Assembly: GCA_947259785.1 (NCBI GenBank)
Contig: CAMYNQ010000003.1
Location: 1-61,740 of the forward strand
Direction of reading: 5' to 3'
Length of the DNA: 61,740 nucleotides
From: an uncultured Chromatiaceae bacterium
Lineage (GTDB): Bacteria; Pseudomonadota; Gammaproteobacteria; Tenderiales; Tenderiaceae
Both the position numbers and the translations under genes were made by a program. A model generated the notes under the pieces. It saw nothing but the letters and a program-made list of their open reading frames with translations, was not told the origin of the DNA and did not search any database. Shown in pieces: positions 11,227-22,027 of the stretch (the stretch's first letter is position 1; each line of letters opens with the position of its first letter).

Positions 11227-11691
11227 TTAGGGCATTTCTTCTGCGGGTGATTCCAGTGCCTGTTTGATCGATAGCTCTAGTGCTTTGAGATTAGCCTCTG
11301 ATTGTAAAGCCGAGTGGTATTTACCATTGCAATAAAGAAAAAAAGAGGGCAGGTGGAAGACATCAAACTCCTCGGTTAGGGCTTGATCTAATCCAGCATC
11401 AATTTTATATATGGAAACATCGGGGCGTTGCTTGCTGAATTGCTCAAGTACATTATCCCAGTGTCGGCACGACATACATTCTTTGCTGGAAAAAAATACG
11501 ATTGCAATGCCGGCGGTAGACTCCAGTGTCTGGTGAAATTCGAATTGCTCAAGTGCGTTTACTGTGGCCATGACATGCTCCTCATAATTGCGTGTCATTT
11601 TACGGTAATTCAAGAAAGAGAATGTTTCAAGCTTATTCAGGCTTAATAATACTAAAGCTACTTCCTTCTTTGATTCCCAGGGTTTTTGCAC
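11227..11691 (-). CDS. Thioredoxin-like protein
   Basis: FFSSKECMSCRHWDNVLEQF (CxxC) and LPSFFLYCNGKYHS; real start probably an internal ATG. Confidence 0.7.
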   Translation of the reverse strand: MQKPWESKKEVALVLLSLNKLETFSFLNYRKMTRNYEEHVMATVNALEQFEFHQTLESTAGIAIVFFSSKECMSCRHWDNVLEQFSKQRPDVSIYKIDAGLDQALTEEFDVFHLPSFFLYCNGKYHSALQSEANLKALELSIKQALESPAEEMP

Positions 11692-12085
11692 TTCCTGCAG
11701 CTAATTCCAGAGCAAACTGCGCTGGTTTTTTATTAGTATAAGTTTTACAAGCAGTTACTTTACAAGGCTGAATATTGTAATGTGTTTCTATTAGTTGACC
11801 ATTTTGGTCGAAAAAGATTAGATCAAGTGGGATAAGTGTTTCTTTCATCCAGAATGAAATTATTTGTGGCTCGGAATAGACAAATAACATTCCAGTGTTC
11901 GGTGCTAAAAATTTTCTATGCATTAAGCCGCGGCTTCGTTCTTCAGCGCTAATGGCTAGTTCGACGCTGAGAATATGATTATTAATTTGGATGTTTGTGA
12001 CATCTGCTAATGCACTATTGAAGAAAAATATCTTTAGTAAAAAAGTCGATATAACAAGAACAAAGGTTGCTTTGAATCGTGGCAA
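11633..12085 (-). CDS. DUF192 family secreted protein
   Basis: N-terminal hydrophobic segment; AISAEERSRGLMHRKFLAPNTGMLFVY...ISFWMKETLIPLDLIFFDQNGQL. Confidence 0.88.
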   Translation of the reverse strand: MPRFKATFVLVISTFLLKIFFFNSALADVTNIQINNHILSVELAISAEERSRGLMHRKFLAPNTGMLFVYSEPQIISFWMKETLIPLDLIFFDQNGQLIETHYNIQPCKVTACKTYTNKKPAQFALELAAGSAKTLGIKEGSSFSIIKPE

Positions 12086-12087
12086 GA

Positions 12088-12885
12088 TTAAGAAAGTAAT
12101 TGTCTTATTAATGATTTAACTTCTTTGGGCTCGAAGGGTTTGTCACACAAGGCTGAAACTCCTGCTTGCTTTACGCCAGCGAGATGAGTGCTTGTTGCTT
12201 CACTGGTAACCATAAGAATGGGGATTGTTTTTTGCTGGCTTTGTTCGCGCACGTATTTGGTTAGTTCTTTTCCGTCCATTTCCGGCATGTTGTAATCAGT
12301 AACAATAAGGTCAAAGAAGTTACTGTTGAGAATGTCAACAGCTTCCTTGCCATCGTTTGCCTTGGTTATGTTTTCAACGCCTAGATTAGTCAGCACCTTT
12401 GAAATGTGATTGCGTGCGGTTAGGCTGTCGTCAACGACAAGTACAGCCAGGTCTTCAATGACGATTTCTTTCATGTCTAGCGTTTCTGGTTCAATGAACT
12501 CTAGAGTTGAATGCAAGGCACGAGTAAGGTCGTCAATTTTAAACGGCTTGGGTAGTATTGCGATTACACCGGCTTGTCTTATAGGTTCAAGAAAATAATC
12601 TGAATCTTCACTGGATATCAGCATGAAAGGAATATCTTCAAGTGCTTCGTGGTTTCGCATGGACTGTACAAGTTCCGTGCCGGTCATGTCTGGCAAGTGC
12701 ATGCTGCTTATGACAAGATCCGGTTTGAATTTGTGCAGGTCAGCAATGGCCGTAGTGCCTTCACTAAAGCGCTCTAGTTGTGTCACTCCGATGTTATTCA
12801 GTTGTTTTTGAATTACACGCCATTGGGTCGAGGAGGGCTCGACAATAGTGATAGCTAGATCTGTAATGCGCATTTTTTCTGACAT
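12088..12885 (-). CDS. Response regulator with two tandem receiver domains
   Basis: Two CheY-like domains; second has VLVVDDSLTARN, DLIVTDYNMPEMDG, DKPF. Confidence 0.9.
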   Translation of the reverse strand: MSEKMRITDLAITIVEPSSTQWRVIQKQLNNIGVTQLERFSEGTTAIADLHKFKPDLVISSMHLPDMTGTELVQSMRNHEALEDIPFMLISSEDSDYFLEPIRQAGVIAILPKPFKIDDLTRALHSTLEFIEPETLDMKEIVIEDLAVLVVDDSLTARNHISKVLTNLGVENITKANDGKEAVDILNSNFFDLIVTDYNMPEMDGKELTKYVREQSQQKTIPILMVTSEATSTHLAGVKQAGVSALCDKPFEPKEVKSLIRQLLS

Positions 12886-12967
12886 TGCTGCTTATGTCCT
12901 GTTGTAACTTGCTTATATGTTGTGCTATCGGCCACTGGGTGGCTAAATTTAGCTCAGTGACTCTTTA

Positions 12968-13549
12968 CTAATAGAGTGAAACGCCTTCGTTGTTAAACAT
13001 AGCCGTCAAACGGATTAATGGTAAACCAATTAGGGTGTTTGGATCATCACCTTCGAGGCGTTGAAATAGGGAGATTCCTAAGCCTTCTGATTTAAATGAG
13101 CCGGCGCAGTTGTATGGCTGTTCGCTGTTTAAATAGCCTTCAATTTCTGCGTTAGTGAGTGTGCGAAAGTAGACAGCGAAGGGACAGACCTCAACCTGTA
13201 GGTTGCCTGTTTTTGCATTGAACAATACTAGCGAAGTTAGAAATAGTACCTTCTTACCTGATGCGGCCTGTAGTTGCTGGACTGCTGTCTGGTGATCGCC
13301 AGGCTTGCCGAGGATGTTGCCATCCAATACAGCACACTGATCCGAGGCAATGATCAATGCGTCAGGCTGTCTTGCTGCGACTGCTTTGGCCTTTTCTTGT
13401 GCCAGTCGTGCGACTAGCTTTTCCGGCGTTTCATTTTTCAGTGCTGTTTCATCAATATCAGGTGAATCACAGATGAAATCTAGCCCAAGTTTTTCAAGTA
13501 ACTGCCGGCGAAATGGTGATGAAGATGCCAGTACAATTTTCGTCTCCAT
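12968..13549 (-). CDS. maf: Maf-like nucleoside triphosphate pyrophosphatase (YceF type)
   Basis: VLASSSPFRRQLLEKLGLDF, IIASDQCAVLDGNILGKPG, GSFKSEGLGISLF. Confidence 0.92.
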   Translation of the reverse strand: METKIVLASSSPFRRQLLEKLGLDFICDSPDIDETALKNETPEKLVARLAQEKAKAVAARQPDALIIASDQCAVLDGNILGKPGDHQTAVQQLQAASGKKVLFLTSLVLFNAKTGNLQVEVCPFAVYFRTLTNAEIEGYLNSEQPYNCAGSFKSEGLGISLFQRLEGDDPNTLIGLPLIRLTAMFNNEGVSLY

Positions 13550-13556
13550 TTATAAG

Positions 13557-15374
13557 CTATTCGATTTCTATCAAGGTTTCATCAGGATTGACGGTGTCAC
13601 CTTTTTGAATGTGTACGGCGACTACCTTGCCTGAAATTGGTGCTTGAATTTCGGTTTCCATTTTCATTGCTTCGGTAACGAGGAGGGCATCCCCTTCCTT
13701 AACTTCGTCGCCTTCTTTGACTAATACATCTACTATGCTGCCAGGCATTGAGGTGGTGACATGGCCAGGTTGTTTGGCCTGTGGTCGTTTGCTGCCCTTG
13801 GTCCTGGCAGGTAGAACTTCACCGCTGTCAGCTAGACCGATTTCTTCTAGTGTTTCGACCATGATTTCTTCTGGCACACCATCTACTGAGACGTAGAACG
13901 GACGACGATTATCTGATTTGTGACCTGTCCCGGTGACTTTGATGTTATAGGCTTCGCCATGCATCGAGACATTAAATTCAACGGGGGTTGCACCGCTGCT
14001 ATCATTTTGACCAACAGTCTCAAGTGGCTCAGGTACCAAGGTGCCTGCGGCGCGTTCTTCAAGAAAGGTTCGGCCGACATCTGTAAACATGGCGAAGGTT
14101 AGAACATCCTCTTCGCTTGTTGATAGTTCAGCAACGTCTTTACGTAATTTATCCATTTCTGGTTGTAATAAATCAGCAGGGCGACAGTCAATGACATCTT
14201 CATTGCCGATGGCCATTTGTCGAACGATATCATTAACTTTGCCTGGTGCTTTACCGTAGCGACCCTGCAGATAGAGTTTAACTTCGTTACTTATATTTTG
14301 ATAACAGGCGCCTGACAGAATGTTCAGCACCGCCTGAGTGCCAACAATCTGAGATGTTGGCGTGACCAGAGGCGGGTAGCCCAGGTTTTCACGTACCCGT
14401 GGTACTTCTTCAAGCACCTCATTCATGCGCTCCAAAGCGCCTTGCTCCTTAAGCTGATGAGCAAGGTTTGAGATCATGCCACCGGGGATTTGATTCACTT
14501 GAACCCGGGTATCAACACCAGTGAACTCACTTTCAAAGCGGGCATATTTTTTTCGTACACCGAAAAAATAGAAGCCAATCTGTTGCAGCAACTCAAGATC
14601 CAGACCAGTGTCATACGGCGTATCTCTAAAAGCCGCGACCATGCTTTCGGTCGGTGAATGGCTGGTGCCGCCCGAAAAGGTTGAAATTGCAGTGTCTATA
14701 TGACGACAGCCATGTTCAATCGCTTTGAGGTGACACATTTCCGCCAGGCCAGCGGTGGCATGTGAATGTAAATGGATAGGAATATCGACGGCCGTCGTCA
14801 GTGCATCGACGAGATTTGCTGTTACCGTGGGTGTTAAAAGCCCAGCCATGTCTTTGATGGCAATACTGTCACAACCCATTGTCTTGAGTTGTTTTGCCAT
14901 GTCAACGAATTTAGGAATGTCGTGAACGGGGCTGGTGGTGTAGCAAATGGTTCCCTGGGCATGTTTACCAGCCTTTTTAACCGACTCAATTGAGACGCGT
15001 AGGTTACGGGTATCGTTAAGGGCATCAAATATGCGAAATACATCGATACCATTTTCAGCAGAGCGTTCAACAAAGGCCTGAACAACATCATCGGAGTAGT
15101 GACGATAGCCAAGCAGATTTTGCCCACGTAACAGCATTTGCAATGGTGTCTTGGGTAAGGCGTCTTTCAGCTTGCGCAGGCGTTCCCATGGGTCTTCCTT
15201 GAGAAAGCGTATGCATGAGTCAAATGTTGCGCCGCCCCAGACTTCCAGTGACCAATAGCCTACCTGATCGAGCTTTTCACAAATTGGCAACATGTCTTCC
15301 GTACGCATGCGGGTGGCGATCAGTGACTGATGACCATCACGTAAAACAGTGTCGGTAATATGTACTTTATCCAT
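13557..15374 (-). CDS. pycB: Pyruvate carboxylase subunit B (OadA-like, C-terminal biotinyl domain)
   Basis: TDTVLRDGHQSLIATRMRTEDMLPICEKLD; C-terminal biotin attachment motif EAMKMETEI. Confidence 0.9.
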   Translation of the reverse strand: MDKVHITDTVLRDGHQSLIATRMRTEDMLPICEKLDQVGYWSLEVWGGATFDSCIRFLKEDPWERLRKLKDALPKTPLQMLLRGQNLLGYRHYSDDVVQAFVERSAENGIDVFRIFDALNDTRNLRVSIESVKKAGKHAQGTICYTTSPVHDIPKFVDMAKQLKTMGCDSIAIKDMAGLLTPTVTANLVDALTTAVDIPIHLHSHATAGLAEMCHLKAIEHGCRHIDTAISTFSGGTSHSPTESMVAAFRDTPYDTGLDLELLQQIGFYFFGVRKKYARFESEFTGVDTRVQVNQIPGGMISNLAHQLKEQGALERMNEVLEEVPRVRENLGYPPLVTPTSQIVGTQAVLNILSGACYQNISNEVKLYLQGRYGKAPGKVNDIVRQMAIGNEDVIDCRPADLLQPEMDKLRKDVAELSTSEEDVLTFAMFTDVGRTFLEERAAGTLVPEPLETVGQNDSSGATPVEFNVSMHGEAYNIKVTGTGHKSDNRRPFYVSVDGVPEEIMVETLEEIGLADSGEVLPARTKGSKRPQAKQPGHVTTSMPGSIVDVLVKEGDEVKEGDALLVTEAMKMETEIQAPISGKVVAVHIQKGDTVNPDETLIEIE

Positions 15375-15391
15375 AAGTGTTTTAACTTTTG

Positions 15392-16810
15392 TTATCGTCC
15401 AAGATGTGCCGCTATTGCCACGCCGATTGCGGCTGCCAGTTCACGCGGGGCACGTTTAATAGAATAGTTTGCCAGTTCGGGATGGCTTTCTACAAAACTG
15501 GTGTCGAATACGCCATTCTGAAATTCCTGTGATTTAACGATTTCAATCTGGTATGGAATGGTGGTCTTGATGCCGTATACACCAATGTCATTCAGGGCGC
15601 GTTCGGCCCTATCTAATAGGTCATCCCAGGTTAGTGCCCAAACGGTCAGTTTTGCGCACATGGAATCGTAGTAGGGAGGTATTTCATAACCGCTGTATAT
15701 CGCAGCATCAGTTCGTACACCTGGGCCACCAGGGGCAAAATAGCGGGTAATTCGGCCAAAGCTGGGTAAAAAGTCGTTTTTTGGATCCTCTGCATTGATC
15801 CGAAATTCCATGGCGTAACCACGCAGTTGGATATCGTCCTGGCTAAAACGCAGTTTCAGGCCTGAAGCGATGCGGATTTGTTCCTGAACAATATCAACAC
15901 CGGTTATTTGCTCTGAGACACAATGCTCCACTTGCAGGCGGGTGTTCATCTCCATGAAATAGAAGTTGTCGTCATGATCGAGTAGAAATTCAACTGTACC
16001 GGCATTTTCATAGCCCACTGCTTTGGCGGCACGCACAGCCAGGTCGCAGACATAGCTACGTTGTTCATCGGATAATTGTGGTGAAGGGGCAATTTCAACC
16101 AGTTTTTGGTGGCGTCGCTGGATGGAGCAATCACGTTCAAACAAGTGGATCACATTGCCGTGACTATCAGCCAATATCTGTACTTCGATGTGACGGGGGT
16201 TAACAACGCATTTCTCAATGAAAACATCGGCGCTGCCAAAGGCCTTGGTCGCCTCTGATATTACGCGGTCGTAGCTTGGGCCTAATTCGGACTCATTTTC
16301 ACAGCGTCGGATGCCGCGGCCGCCACCGCCTGAGGTGGCCTTGAGCATGATTGGGTAACCGACATCGGCGGCGCAACTAATGGCGGCCTCAACCGACTCA
16401 ACATTACCTTTACTGCCTGGGGTAACCGGAATGCCGGCGTTGATCATGGCCGTGCGGGCCTCAATTTTGTTTCCCATGCGCAGAATGGTTGCAGCGTCGG
16501 GGCCAATGAACTTGATCCCGCGTCGCTGGCAAATTTCAGCCAATTGCGGATTTTCTGACAAAAACCCATAACCTGGATGGAGGGCGTCGCAGCCGGTGGC
16601 GACGGCTAGATTTACAATTCGGTGGGCATTCAAATAGCCGGCAACGGTTTCAGGCCCGAGATTATAGGCTTCATCAGCCTTTTTGACGTGTAGGGAGTGA
16701 CGATCTGCATCGGTGTAGATTGCCACGGATTTGATGCCCATTTCGGCACAGGCCCTGACTATCCTGACCGCAATTTCTCCCCGGTTAGCAATGAGAATTT
16801 TTTTTATCAT
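15392..16810 (-). CDS. pycA: Pyruvate carboxylase subunit A (biotin carboxylase)
   Basis: MIKKILIANRGEIAVRIVRACAEMGI, HPGYGFLSENP, KATSGGGGRGIRR, EMNTRLQVEH; upstream of pycB on the same strand. Confidence 0.88.
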   Translation of the reverse strand: MIKKILIANRGEIAVRIVRACAEMGIKSVAIYTDADRHSLHVKKADEAYNLGPETVAGYLNAHRIVNLAVATGCDALHPGYGFLSENPQLAEICQRRGIKFIGPDAATILRMGNKIEARTAMINAGIPVTPGSKGNVESVEAAISCAADVGYPIMLKATSGGGGRGIRRCENESELGPSYDRVISEATKAFGSADVFIEKCVVNPRHIEVQILADSHGNVIHLFERDCSIQRRHQKLVEIAPSPQLSDEQRSYVCDLAVRAAKAVGYENAGTVEFLLDHDDNFYFMEMNTRLQVEHCVSEQITGVDIVQEQIRIASGLKLRFSQDDIQLRGYAMEFRINAEDPKNDFLPSFGRITRYFAPGGPGVRTDAAIYSGYEIPPYYDSMCAKLTVWALTWDDLLDRAERALNDIGVYGIKTTIPYQIEIVKSQEFQNGVFDTSFVESHPELANYSIKRAPRELAAAIGVAIAAHLGR

Positions 16811-17019
16811 ATTGATTTATATGTGCATTTTATCGATGTGCCAAAGCTGGGAAGAGACAAACTCGCAACCAGTGCTGAGAATTAGGTCGGCCCGACCCTG
16901 AGATCCATTACTGATTTCTACGAGAAAGCCTATCTCAAGTCAAGCGGTTGTGTGGTAACAGAGTGAAAAATAAGAAATTTCTTTGACAGAGTAGGGTATT
17001 CCATTTATCATTCGCCGCC

Positions 17020-17547
17020 ATGCAAGACCAGCACTTACCAACACAAATTGCTCCCTTTAAACTGGCCCGTCAGGGACAGGCCTTGCAGGGTATTGTTGGT
17101 GTAGATGGCCTGGAGCGTTTGGCAACGCTTTTAAGTGATAACAATGGCCGCATTGAAGTGTCGCTGCAGTTTGGTAAAAACCAGCAGGGAATCAACTTTG
17201 TGCGTGGCCATTTGAGCGCTGAGGTGAATATGATTTGCCAGCGTTGCATGAAACCGATGCCTGTGCGGGTTAAGGCAGACATATCACTGGGGATTGTTTC
17301 CAGTGATGAGCGTGCAGCCCAGCTGCCAGAGGAATTTGAAGCGTTGATTGTTGAAGAAGAGCCAGTTGCGCTGGCCAGGATAGTGGAAGATGAATTAATT
17401 CTTGCCTTGCCTATCGTTGCGCTGCATGAAAACCAAGGCTGCGAACCAGTATTGAAAAAACTGCAGGCTGAAGCAAGCAAAATAGAGCAAGCGGAGCAAA
17501 AAACTAATCCGTTTGCAGCGTTGTCAGATTTGAAGCAACAACACTAG
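17020..17547 (+). CDS. yceD: DUF177 / YceD family protein
   Basis: CQRCMKPM motif; immediately upstream of rpmF as in many gammaproteobacteria. Confidence 0.9.
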   Translation: MQDQHLPTQIAPFKLARQGQALQGIVGVDGLERLATLLSDNNGRIEVSLQFGKNQQGINFVRGHLSAEVNMICQRCMKPMPVRVKADISLGIVSSDERAAQLPEEFEALIVEEEPVALARIVEDELILALPIVALHENQGCEPVLKKLQAEASKIEQAEQKTNPFAALSDLKQQH

Positions 17548-17585
17548 AGTTATAAGTACCGAAAGAGAAAATAGGAGTTTTAAGC

Positions 17586-17765
17586 ATGGCTGTTCAAAAG
17601 AGTAAAAAGACCCCATCACGTCGCGGTATGCGTCGTTCACATGACGCACTGAGTGGGCCAACGCTGTCTGTTGACGCAACTTCTGGTGAAGTTCATCGTC
17701 GTCACCACGTAACTGCTGATGGTTACTATCGTGGTAATAAGGTAGTTGCCGACAAAGGCGAGTAA
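17586..17765 (+). CDS. rpmF: 50S ribosomal protein L32
   Basis: ATG at 17586: [59 protein letters not shown]; below the ORF-track size cutoff. Confidence 0.97.
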   Translation: MAVQKSKKTPSRRGMRRSHDALSGPTLSVDATSGEVHRRHHVTADGYYRGNKVVADKGE

Positions 17766-17768
17766 ACC

Positions 17769-18791
17769 TTGAGTTTTACTATCGCCCTAGATGCTATGGG
17801 CGGCGATCACGGCCCGAATGTGGTTGTGCCTGCCGCCCTTAGTGTTTTAAAGGAAGTAAAAGATCTTAAACTGATTTTGGTTGGAGATCATGAACGCCTA
17901 GTTGAAGAGTTGAAGAACCATGGTGCCGACGTCGGTTCTCGACTGCAGCTTAAACATGCCTCGCAACAAGTAGAAATGGATGAGTTGCCATCGGTTGCTT
18001 TACGCGGCAAGAAGGACTCTTCCATGCGAGTTGCCATCAACCTAGTACGTGATGGTGACGCCTCTGCCTGTGTCAGTGCCGGCAATACCGGTGCCTTGAT
18101 GGCGACATCCCGTTTTGTATTAAAAATGCTGCCTGGGGTTGATCGTCCAGCCATTATCTCTGCCTTACCTACCACTACAGGTCATACTCATATGCTTGAT
18201 CTCGGTGCCAACGTTGATTCAAGTGCTGATGAATTGTTTCAGTTCGCGGTGATGGGGTCGGTGTTGGTGCAAGCCGTTGATGGTACTCAGCGCCCAACAG
18301 TTGGGCTACTGAATATTGGCGAAGAAGAAATCAAAGGCAATGAGCGTGTCAAAGAGGCAGCGCGAATGCTTGCTGAAAGCGATATCAACTATGTTGGTTA
18401 CGTTGAAGGTAATGATATTTTCAAGGGCACTGTAGATGTTGTCGTTTGTGATGGTTTTGTTGGTAATGTCGCCTTGAAAACCACCGAAGGTGTCGCGAGC
18501 ATGATCTCTCATTTCATGAAAGAAAATTTCTCTCGTAACCTATTTACCAAAATGGTGGCAGTGATTGCCATGCCAGTGCTGAAGGCGTTAAAAAACAGGA
18601 TTGACCCGAGACGGTACAACGGTGCAAGTTTTGTCGGCCTCAATGGTATTGTCGTGAAAAGCCATGGCGGTGCTGATGCTTTTGCCTTCGCTAATGCGAT
18701 TAAAGAAGCCATTCGGGAAGTTGAAAAGTCGGTGCCAGAAAAGATTAACCAGCAACTGGAAAATCTTTTAACTGAACAACAGGTGGGCTAA
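17769..18791 (+). CDS. plsX: Phosphate acyltransferase PlsX (start codon TTG)
   Basis: [33 protein letters not shown]; rpmF-plsX-fabH context. Confidence 0.96.
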   Translation: MSFTIALDAMGGDHGPNVVVPAALSVLKEVKDLKLILVGDHERLVEELKNHGADVGSRLQLKHASQQVEMDELPSVALRGKKDSSMRVAINLVRDGDASACVSAGNTGALMATSRFVLKMLPGVDRPAIISALPTTTGHTHMLDLGANVDSSADELFQFAVMGSVLVQAVDGTQRPTVGLLNIGEEEIKGNERVKEAARMLAESDINYVGYVEGNDIFKGTVDVVVCDGFVGNVALKTTEGVASMISHFMKENFSRNLFTKMVAVIAMPVLKALKNRIDPRRYNGASFVGLNGIVVKSHGGADAFAFANAIKEAIREVEKSVPEKINQQLENLLTEQQVG

Positions 18792-18792
18792 C

Positions 18793-19761
18793 GTGACGTA
18801 TTCAAGAATCACTGGAACTGGCAGCTTTCTGCCTGAAAAAGTCCTTAGCAACCACGATCTGGAAAAGATGGTGGAGACCTCTGATCAATGGATTAAAGAG
18901 CGTACCGGCATAAGTAAACGTCATATTGCCGCTGAAGGTGAAACCACCTGTGATCTGGCAGAGGCCGCCGCACGTAACGCGCTGGAAGCGGCGGGTGTTA
19001 CGGCGGCTGAAATCGACTTGGTTATTGTTGCCACGACTACCGCTGACAAGGTTTTCCCCAGCACTGCCTGCTTGATACAAAAACGCCTTGGCATCCATGG
19101 CTCAGCGGCATTTGATGTGCAAGCGGTCTGCTCTGGTTTTATCTATGCTATTACTGTTGCGGACAAGTTTATTCGCACAGGTAGTGCCAAAAAAGCCTTG
19201 GTGATCGGTGCCGAAACCCTGTCTCGTATTACTAACTGGGAAGATCGTGGTACCTGTGTCCTGTTTGGTGATGGCGCTGGTGCTGTTGTGCTTGAGGCCA
19301 GTGATGAGCCAGGTATTCTCTCGACTCACCTCCATGCAGACGGTCGCCACGATGAATTGTTGCATGTGCCTGCCGGTATTTCGACCAACTATGAATTGGT
19401 CAAGCAAGGCAAAGCCTATATGGAAATGCAGGGTAACGAAGTCTTTAAAATGGCTGTCCGTACCTTGGGCCGTATTGTTGATGAAACCCTGGCTGCCAAT
19501 GGCATGGAAAAAAGTGATATTGACTGGCTAGTGCCGCACCAGGCCAATATTCGCATAATAGCCGCCACAGCCAAAAAACTGAACATGCCGATGGATAGGG
19601 TTGTCGTGACGGTCGGTGAACATGGCAATACCTCGGCGGCCTCGGTGCCATTGGCGCTTGATGTTGCTGTCCGTGATGGCCGTATTAAAAAGAATGATAC
19701 AGTTCTGCTTGAGGCCTTCGGAGGCGGCTTTACCTGGGGTTCGGTGCTATTAAAGTTTTAA
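18793..19761 (+). CDS. fabH: 3-oxoacyl-ACP synthase III
   Basis: [12 protein letters not shown] active-site Cys, [23 protein letters not shown]. Confidence 0.97.
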   Translation: MTYSRITGTGSFLPEKVLSNHDLEKMVETSDQWIKERTGISKRHIAAEGETTCDLAEAAARNALEAAGVTAAEIDLVIVATTTADKVFPSTACLIQKRLGIHGSAAFDVQAVCSGFIYAITVADKFIRTGSAKKALVIGAETLSRITNWEDRGTCVLFGDGAGAVVLEASDEPGILSTHLHADGRHDELLHVPAGISTNYELVKQGKAYMEMQGNEVFKMAVRTLGRIVDETLAANGMEKSDIDWLVPHQANIRIIAATAKKLNMPMDRVVVTVGEHGNTSAASVPLALDVAVRDGRIKKNDTVLLEAFGGGFTWGSVLLKF

Positions 19762-19801
19762 TTTAAACAATTAGTTAAAACATATTTCAAGGTAAGTTTT
19801 T

Positions 19802-20737
19802 ATGTCTTTTTCAATCATTTTTCCTGGTCAGGGTTCTCAATCTCTGGGCATGCTGGCCGAGCTTGGTGATAACTGGCCACAAGCTTCTGAAACATTCAAT
19901 CAGGCGAGTGAAGCACTTGGATATGACTTGTGGAAATTGGTACAGGAAGGTCCTGAAGCTGATCTGAATCAAACAGATAAAACCCAACCTGCCATGCTGG
20001 CTGCAGGCATAGCCTGCTGGCGCGTTTGGCTGGCTGCCGGTGGTGCTACGCCAAGCCATTTTGCCGGGCATAGTTTAGGTGAATATACGGCCCTGGTGGC
20101 CTCTGGTGCGATTGAATTTTCCGCTGCAATCAAGCTGGTGGAAAAGCGCGGCCAACTTATGCAGGCGGCTGTGCCTCAAGGGCAGGGTGCCATGGCAGCA
20201 ATCCTTGGCCTGACTGATGAACAGGTGATTGAGGCTTGTGACCAGGCTGCTCAGGGCGAAGTCGTTCAGGCGGTTAATTTTAATGCACCAGGACAGGTTG
20301 TAGTTGCGGGTGCCACTGCCGCTGTTGAGCGCGCTGTAGATGCTGCTAAACAAGCGGGCGCCAAACGAGCCTTGATATTGCCAGTCAGTGTCCCCTCACA
20401 CTGCTCGCTAATGAGTGAGGCGGCTGATGAACTGGCTAAATCGCTTAATGAGCTTGAAATCAACATCCCAGAGATTAAAGTAATTCACAATGTTGATGTG
20501 GCTACACATGAGTCTGCCGCTGCAATTCGTGATGTGTTGGCTAAACAGTTATACAGCCCGGTACGCTGGGTAGAAACAATTCAGGCTTTATCGCAGTCAG
20601 GTGTGAGTTCTTTGGTTGAATGCGGGCCAGGCAAAGTGTTGGCCGGCCTTACCAAGCGCATTAATCGCGAAGTGACGGCATTGCCAGTATTTGATGCTGC
20701 CTCATTGGCCAAAGCGCTTGAAGCTCACACAGCTTAA
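19802..20737 (+). CDS. fabD: Malonyl-CoA ACP transacylase
   Basis: FPGQGSQSLGM; GHSLGEYTALVASG. Confidence 0.97.
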   Translation: MSFSIIFPGQGSQSLGMLAELGDNWPQASETFNQASEALGYDLWKLVQEGPEADLNQTDKTQPAMLAAGIACWRVWLAAGGATPSHFAGHSLGEYTALVASGAIEFSAAIKLVEKRGQLMQAAVPQGQGAMAAILGLTDEQVIEACDQAAQGEVVQAVNFNAPGQVVVAGATAAVERAVDAAKQAGAKRALILPVSVPSHCSLMSEAADELAKSLNELEINIPEIKVIHNVDVATHESAAAIRDVLAKQLYSPVRWVETIQALSQSGVSSLVECGPGKVLAGLTKRINREVTALPVFDAASLAKALEAHTA

Positions 20738-20758
20738 AAATTCAATAGGAAATAATCA

Positions 20759-21502
20759 ATGACACTGGAAAATCAAATTGCATTGGTGACAGGTGCCAGC
20801 CGTGGTATTGGCAAGGCAATTGCGCTTGAGCTTGGCAAGCAGGGTGCTGTGGTTATCGGTACTGCAACTTCAGAAAGTGGGGCAGAAGCTATTTCTAGCT
20901 ATGTGTCAGAGAATAATATTAAAGGTGCGGGTATGGCACTTAACGTGACCTCTCAGGAGTCTATTGACGCCCTAATGGCGCAACTTACCAATGATTTCGG
21001 TGTGCCCACAATTCTGGTAAATAATGCCGGCATTACCCGCGACAACTTGCTGATGCGTATGAAAGGTGACGAGTGGGATGACATCATGGAAACCAATCTC
21101 AAGTCTGTGTTTCGGATGAGCAAGGCCTGCCTGCGTGGCATGATGAAGGCTAAGCAGGGGCGTGTAATTAATATTGCTTCTGTGGTTGGCGAAACGGGCA
21201 ACCCTGGCCAAACCAACTATTCAGCAGCCAAAGCAGGAATTTTTGGATTTACCAAGTCAATGGCCCGTGAAGTTGCCTCGCGAGGTATTACTGTCAATGC
21301 TGTTGCACCGGGTTTTATTGATACCGATATGACCAAGGGGCTGCCAGAAGAGCAAAAAGAGGCGCTAATGAAACAGGTTCCATTGGGCCGATTGGGTAAA
21401 CCGGAAGAAATAGCCGCTGCAGTTAGCTTTCTGGCTTCCCCAGGTGCTGCCTACATTACCGGCTTTACCGTTGATGTGAATGGCGGTATGTATATGGGTT
21501 AA
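20759..21502 (+). CDS. fabG: 3-oxoacyl-ACP reductase
   Basis: TGASRGIGKAIA, NNAGITRDNLLMRM, YSAAKAG, VAPGFIDTDMT. Confidence 0.97.
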   Translation: MTLENQIALVTGASRGIGKAIALELGKQGAVVIGTATSESGAEAISSYVSENNIKGAGMALNVTSQESIDALMAQLTNDFGVPTILVNNAGITRDNLLMRMKGDEWDDIMETNLKSVFRMSKACLRGMMKAKQGRVINIASVVGETGNPGQTNYSAAKAGIFGFTKSMAREVASRGITVNAVAPGFIDTDMTKGLPEEQKEALMKQVPLGRLGKPEEIAAAVSFLASPGAAYITGFTVDVNGGMYMG

Positions 21503-21669
21503 AAGGAATTTTTTGCTTGAGTCTTAAACTCAGGATTTAAAGATTAACAGTTTTATTTAGATTTCCTGTATTATTTGCCGCGGCCTTACTTGCAACTCGC
21601 GGCGAACTGGATAAAATACCGACCGCAGCCAGGTCTGCATATAAAATACCTTTGGAGGAAGAATTTATC

Positions 21670-21906
21670 ATGAGCACTATCGAAGAACGCGTCAAAAAGA
21701 TTGTCATTGAGCAACTTGGAGTTAAAGAAGACGAAGTAACTACCGAAGCTTCATTCGTAGATGATCTGGGCGCAGATTCTCTTGATACCGTTGAACTGGT
21801 AATGGCTCTTGAAGAAGAGTTTGAGTGTGAGATTCCTGATGAAGAAGCTGAAAAGATTACTACTGTCCAGCAAGCCATCAGCTACATCAATTCAAATCAG
21901 GGCTAA
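21670..21906 (+). CDS. acpP: Acyl carrier protein
   Basis: [23 protein letters not shown]...[21 protein letters not shown]. Confidence 0.98.
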   Translation: MSTIEERVKKIVIEQLGVKEDEVTTEASFVDDLGADSLDTVELVMALEEEFECEIPDEEAEKITTVQQAISYINSNQG

Positions 21907-21921
21907 AACAACAGCCTAACC

Positions 21922-21981
21922 AAGGCCGCAGCATCGCTTTATATTCATTTGAATTAGGCGTCGCTAGCGGCCTTTGTTTTT
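21922..21981 (+). terminator. Candidate partial terminator/attenuator between acpP and fabF
   Basis: AAGGCCGCAGC ... GCTAGCGGCCTT followed by TGTTTTT; long loop. Confidence 0.5.
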
Positions 21982-22027
21982 ACTACTGCACTAAGATTCG
22001 TTCGAATACTTTAGAGGTTAAATCAGA

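Noticed and set aside
12410-12811. Plus-strand short ORFs opposite the double-receiver gene (and similar antisense ORFs elsewhere, e.g. 877..1230, 22421..22837, 29791..30285, 59608..60033)
   Set aside because: All lie antisense to confidently identified coding genes and lack recognisable domains; typical shadow ORFs.
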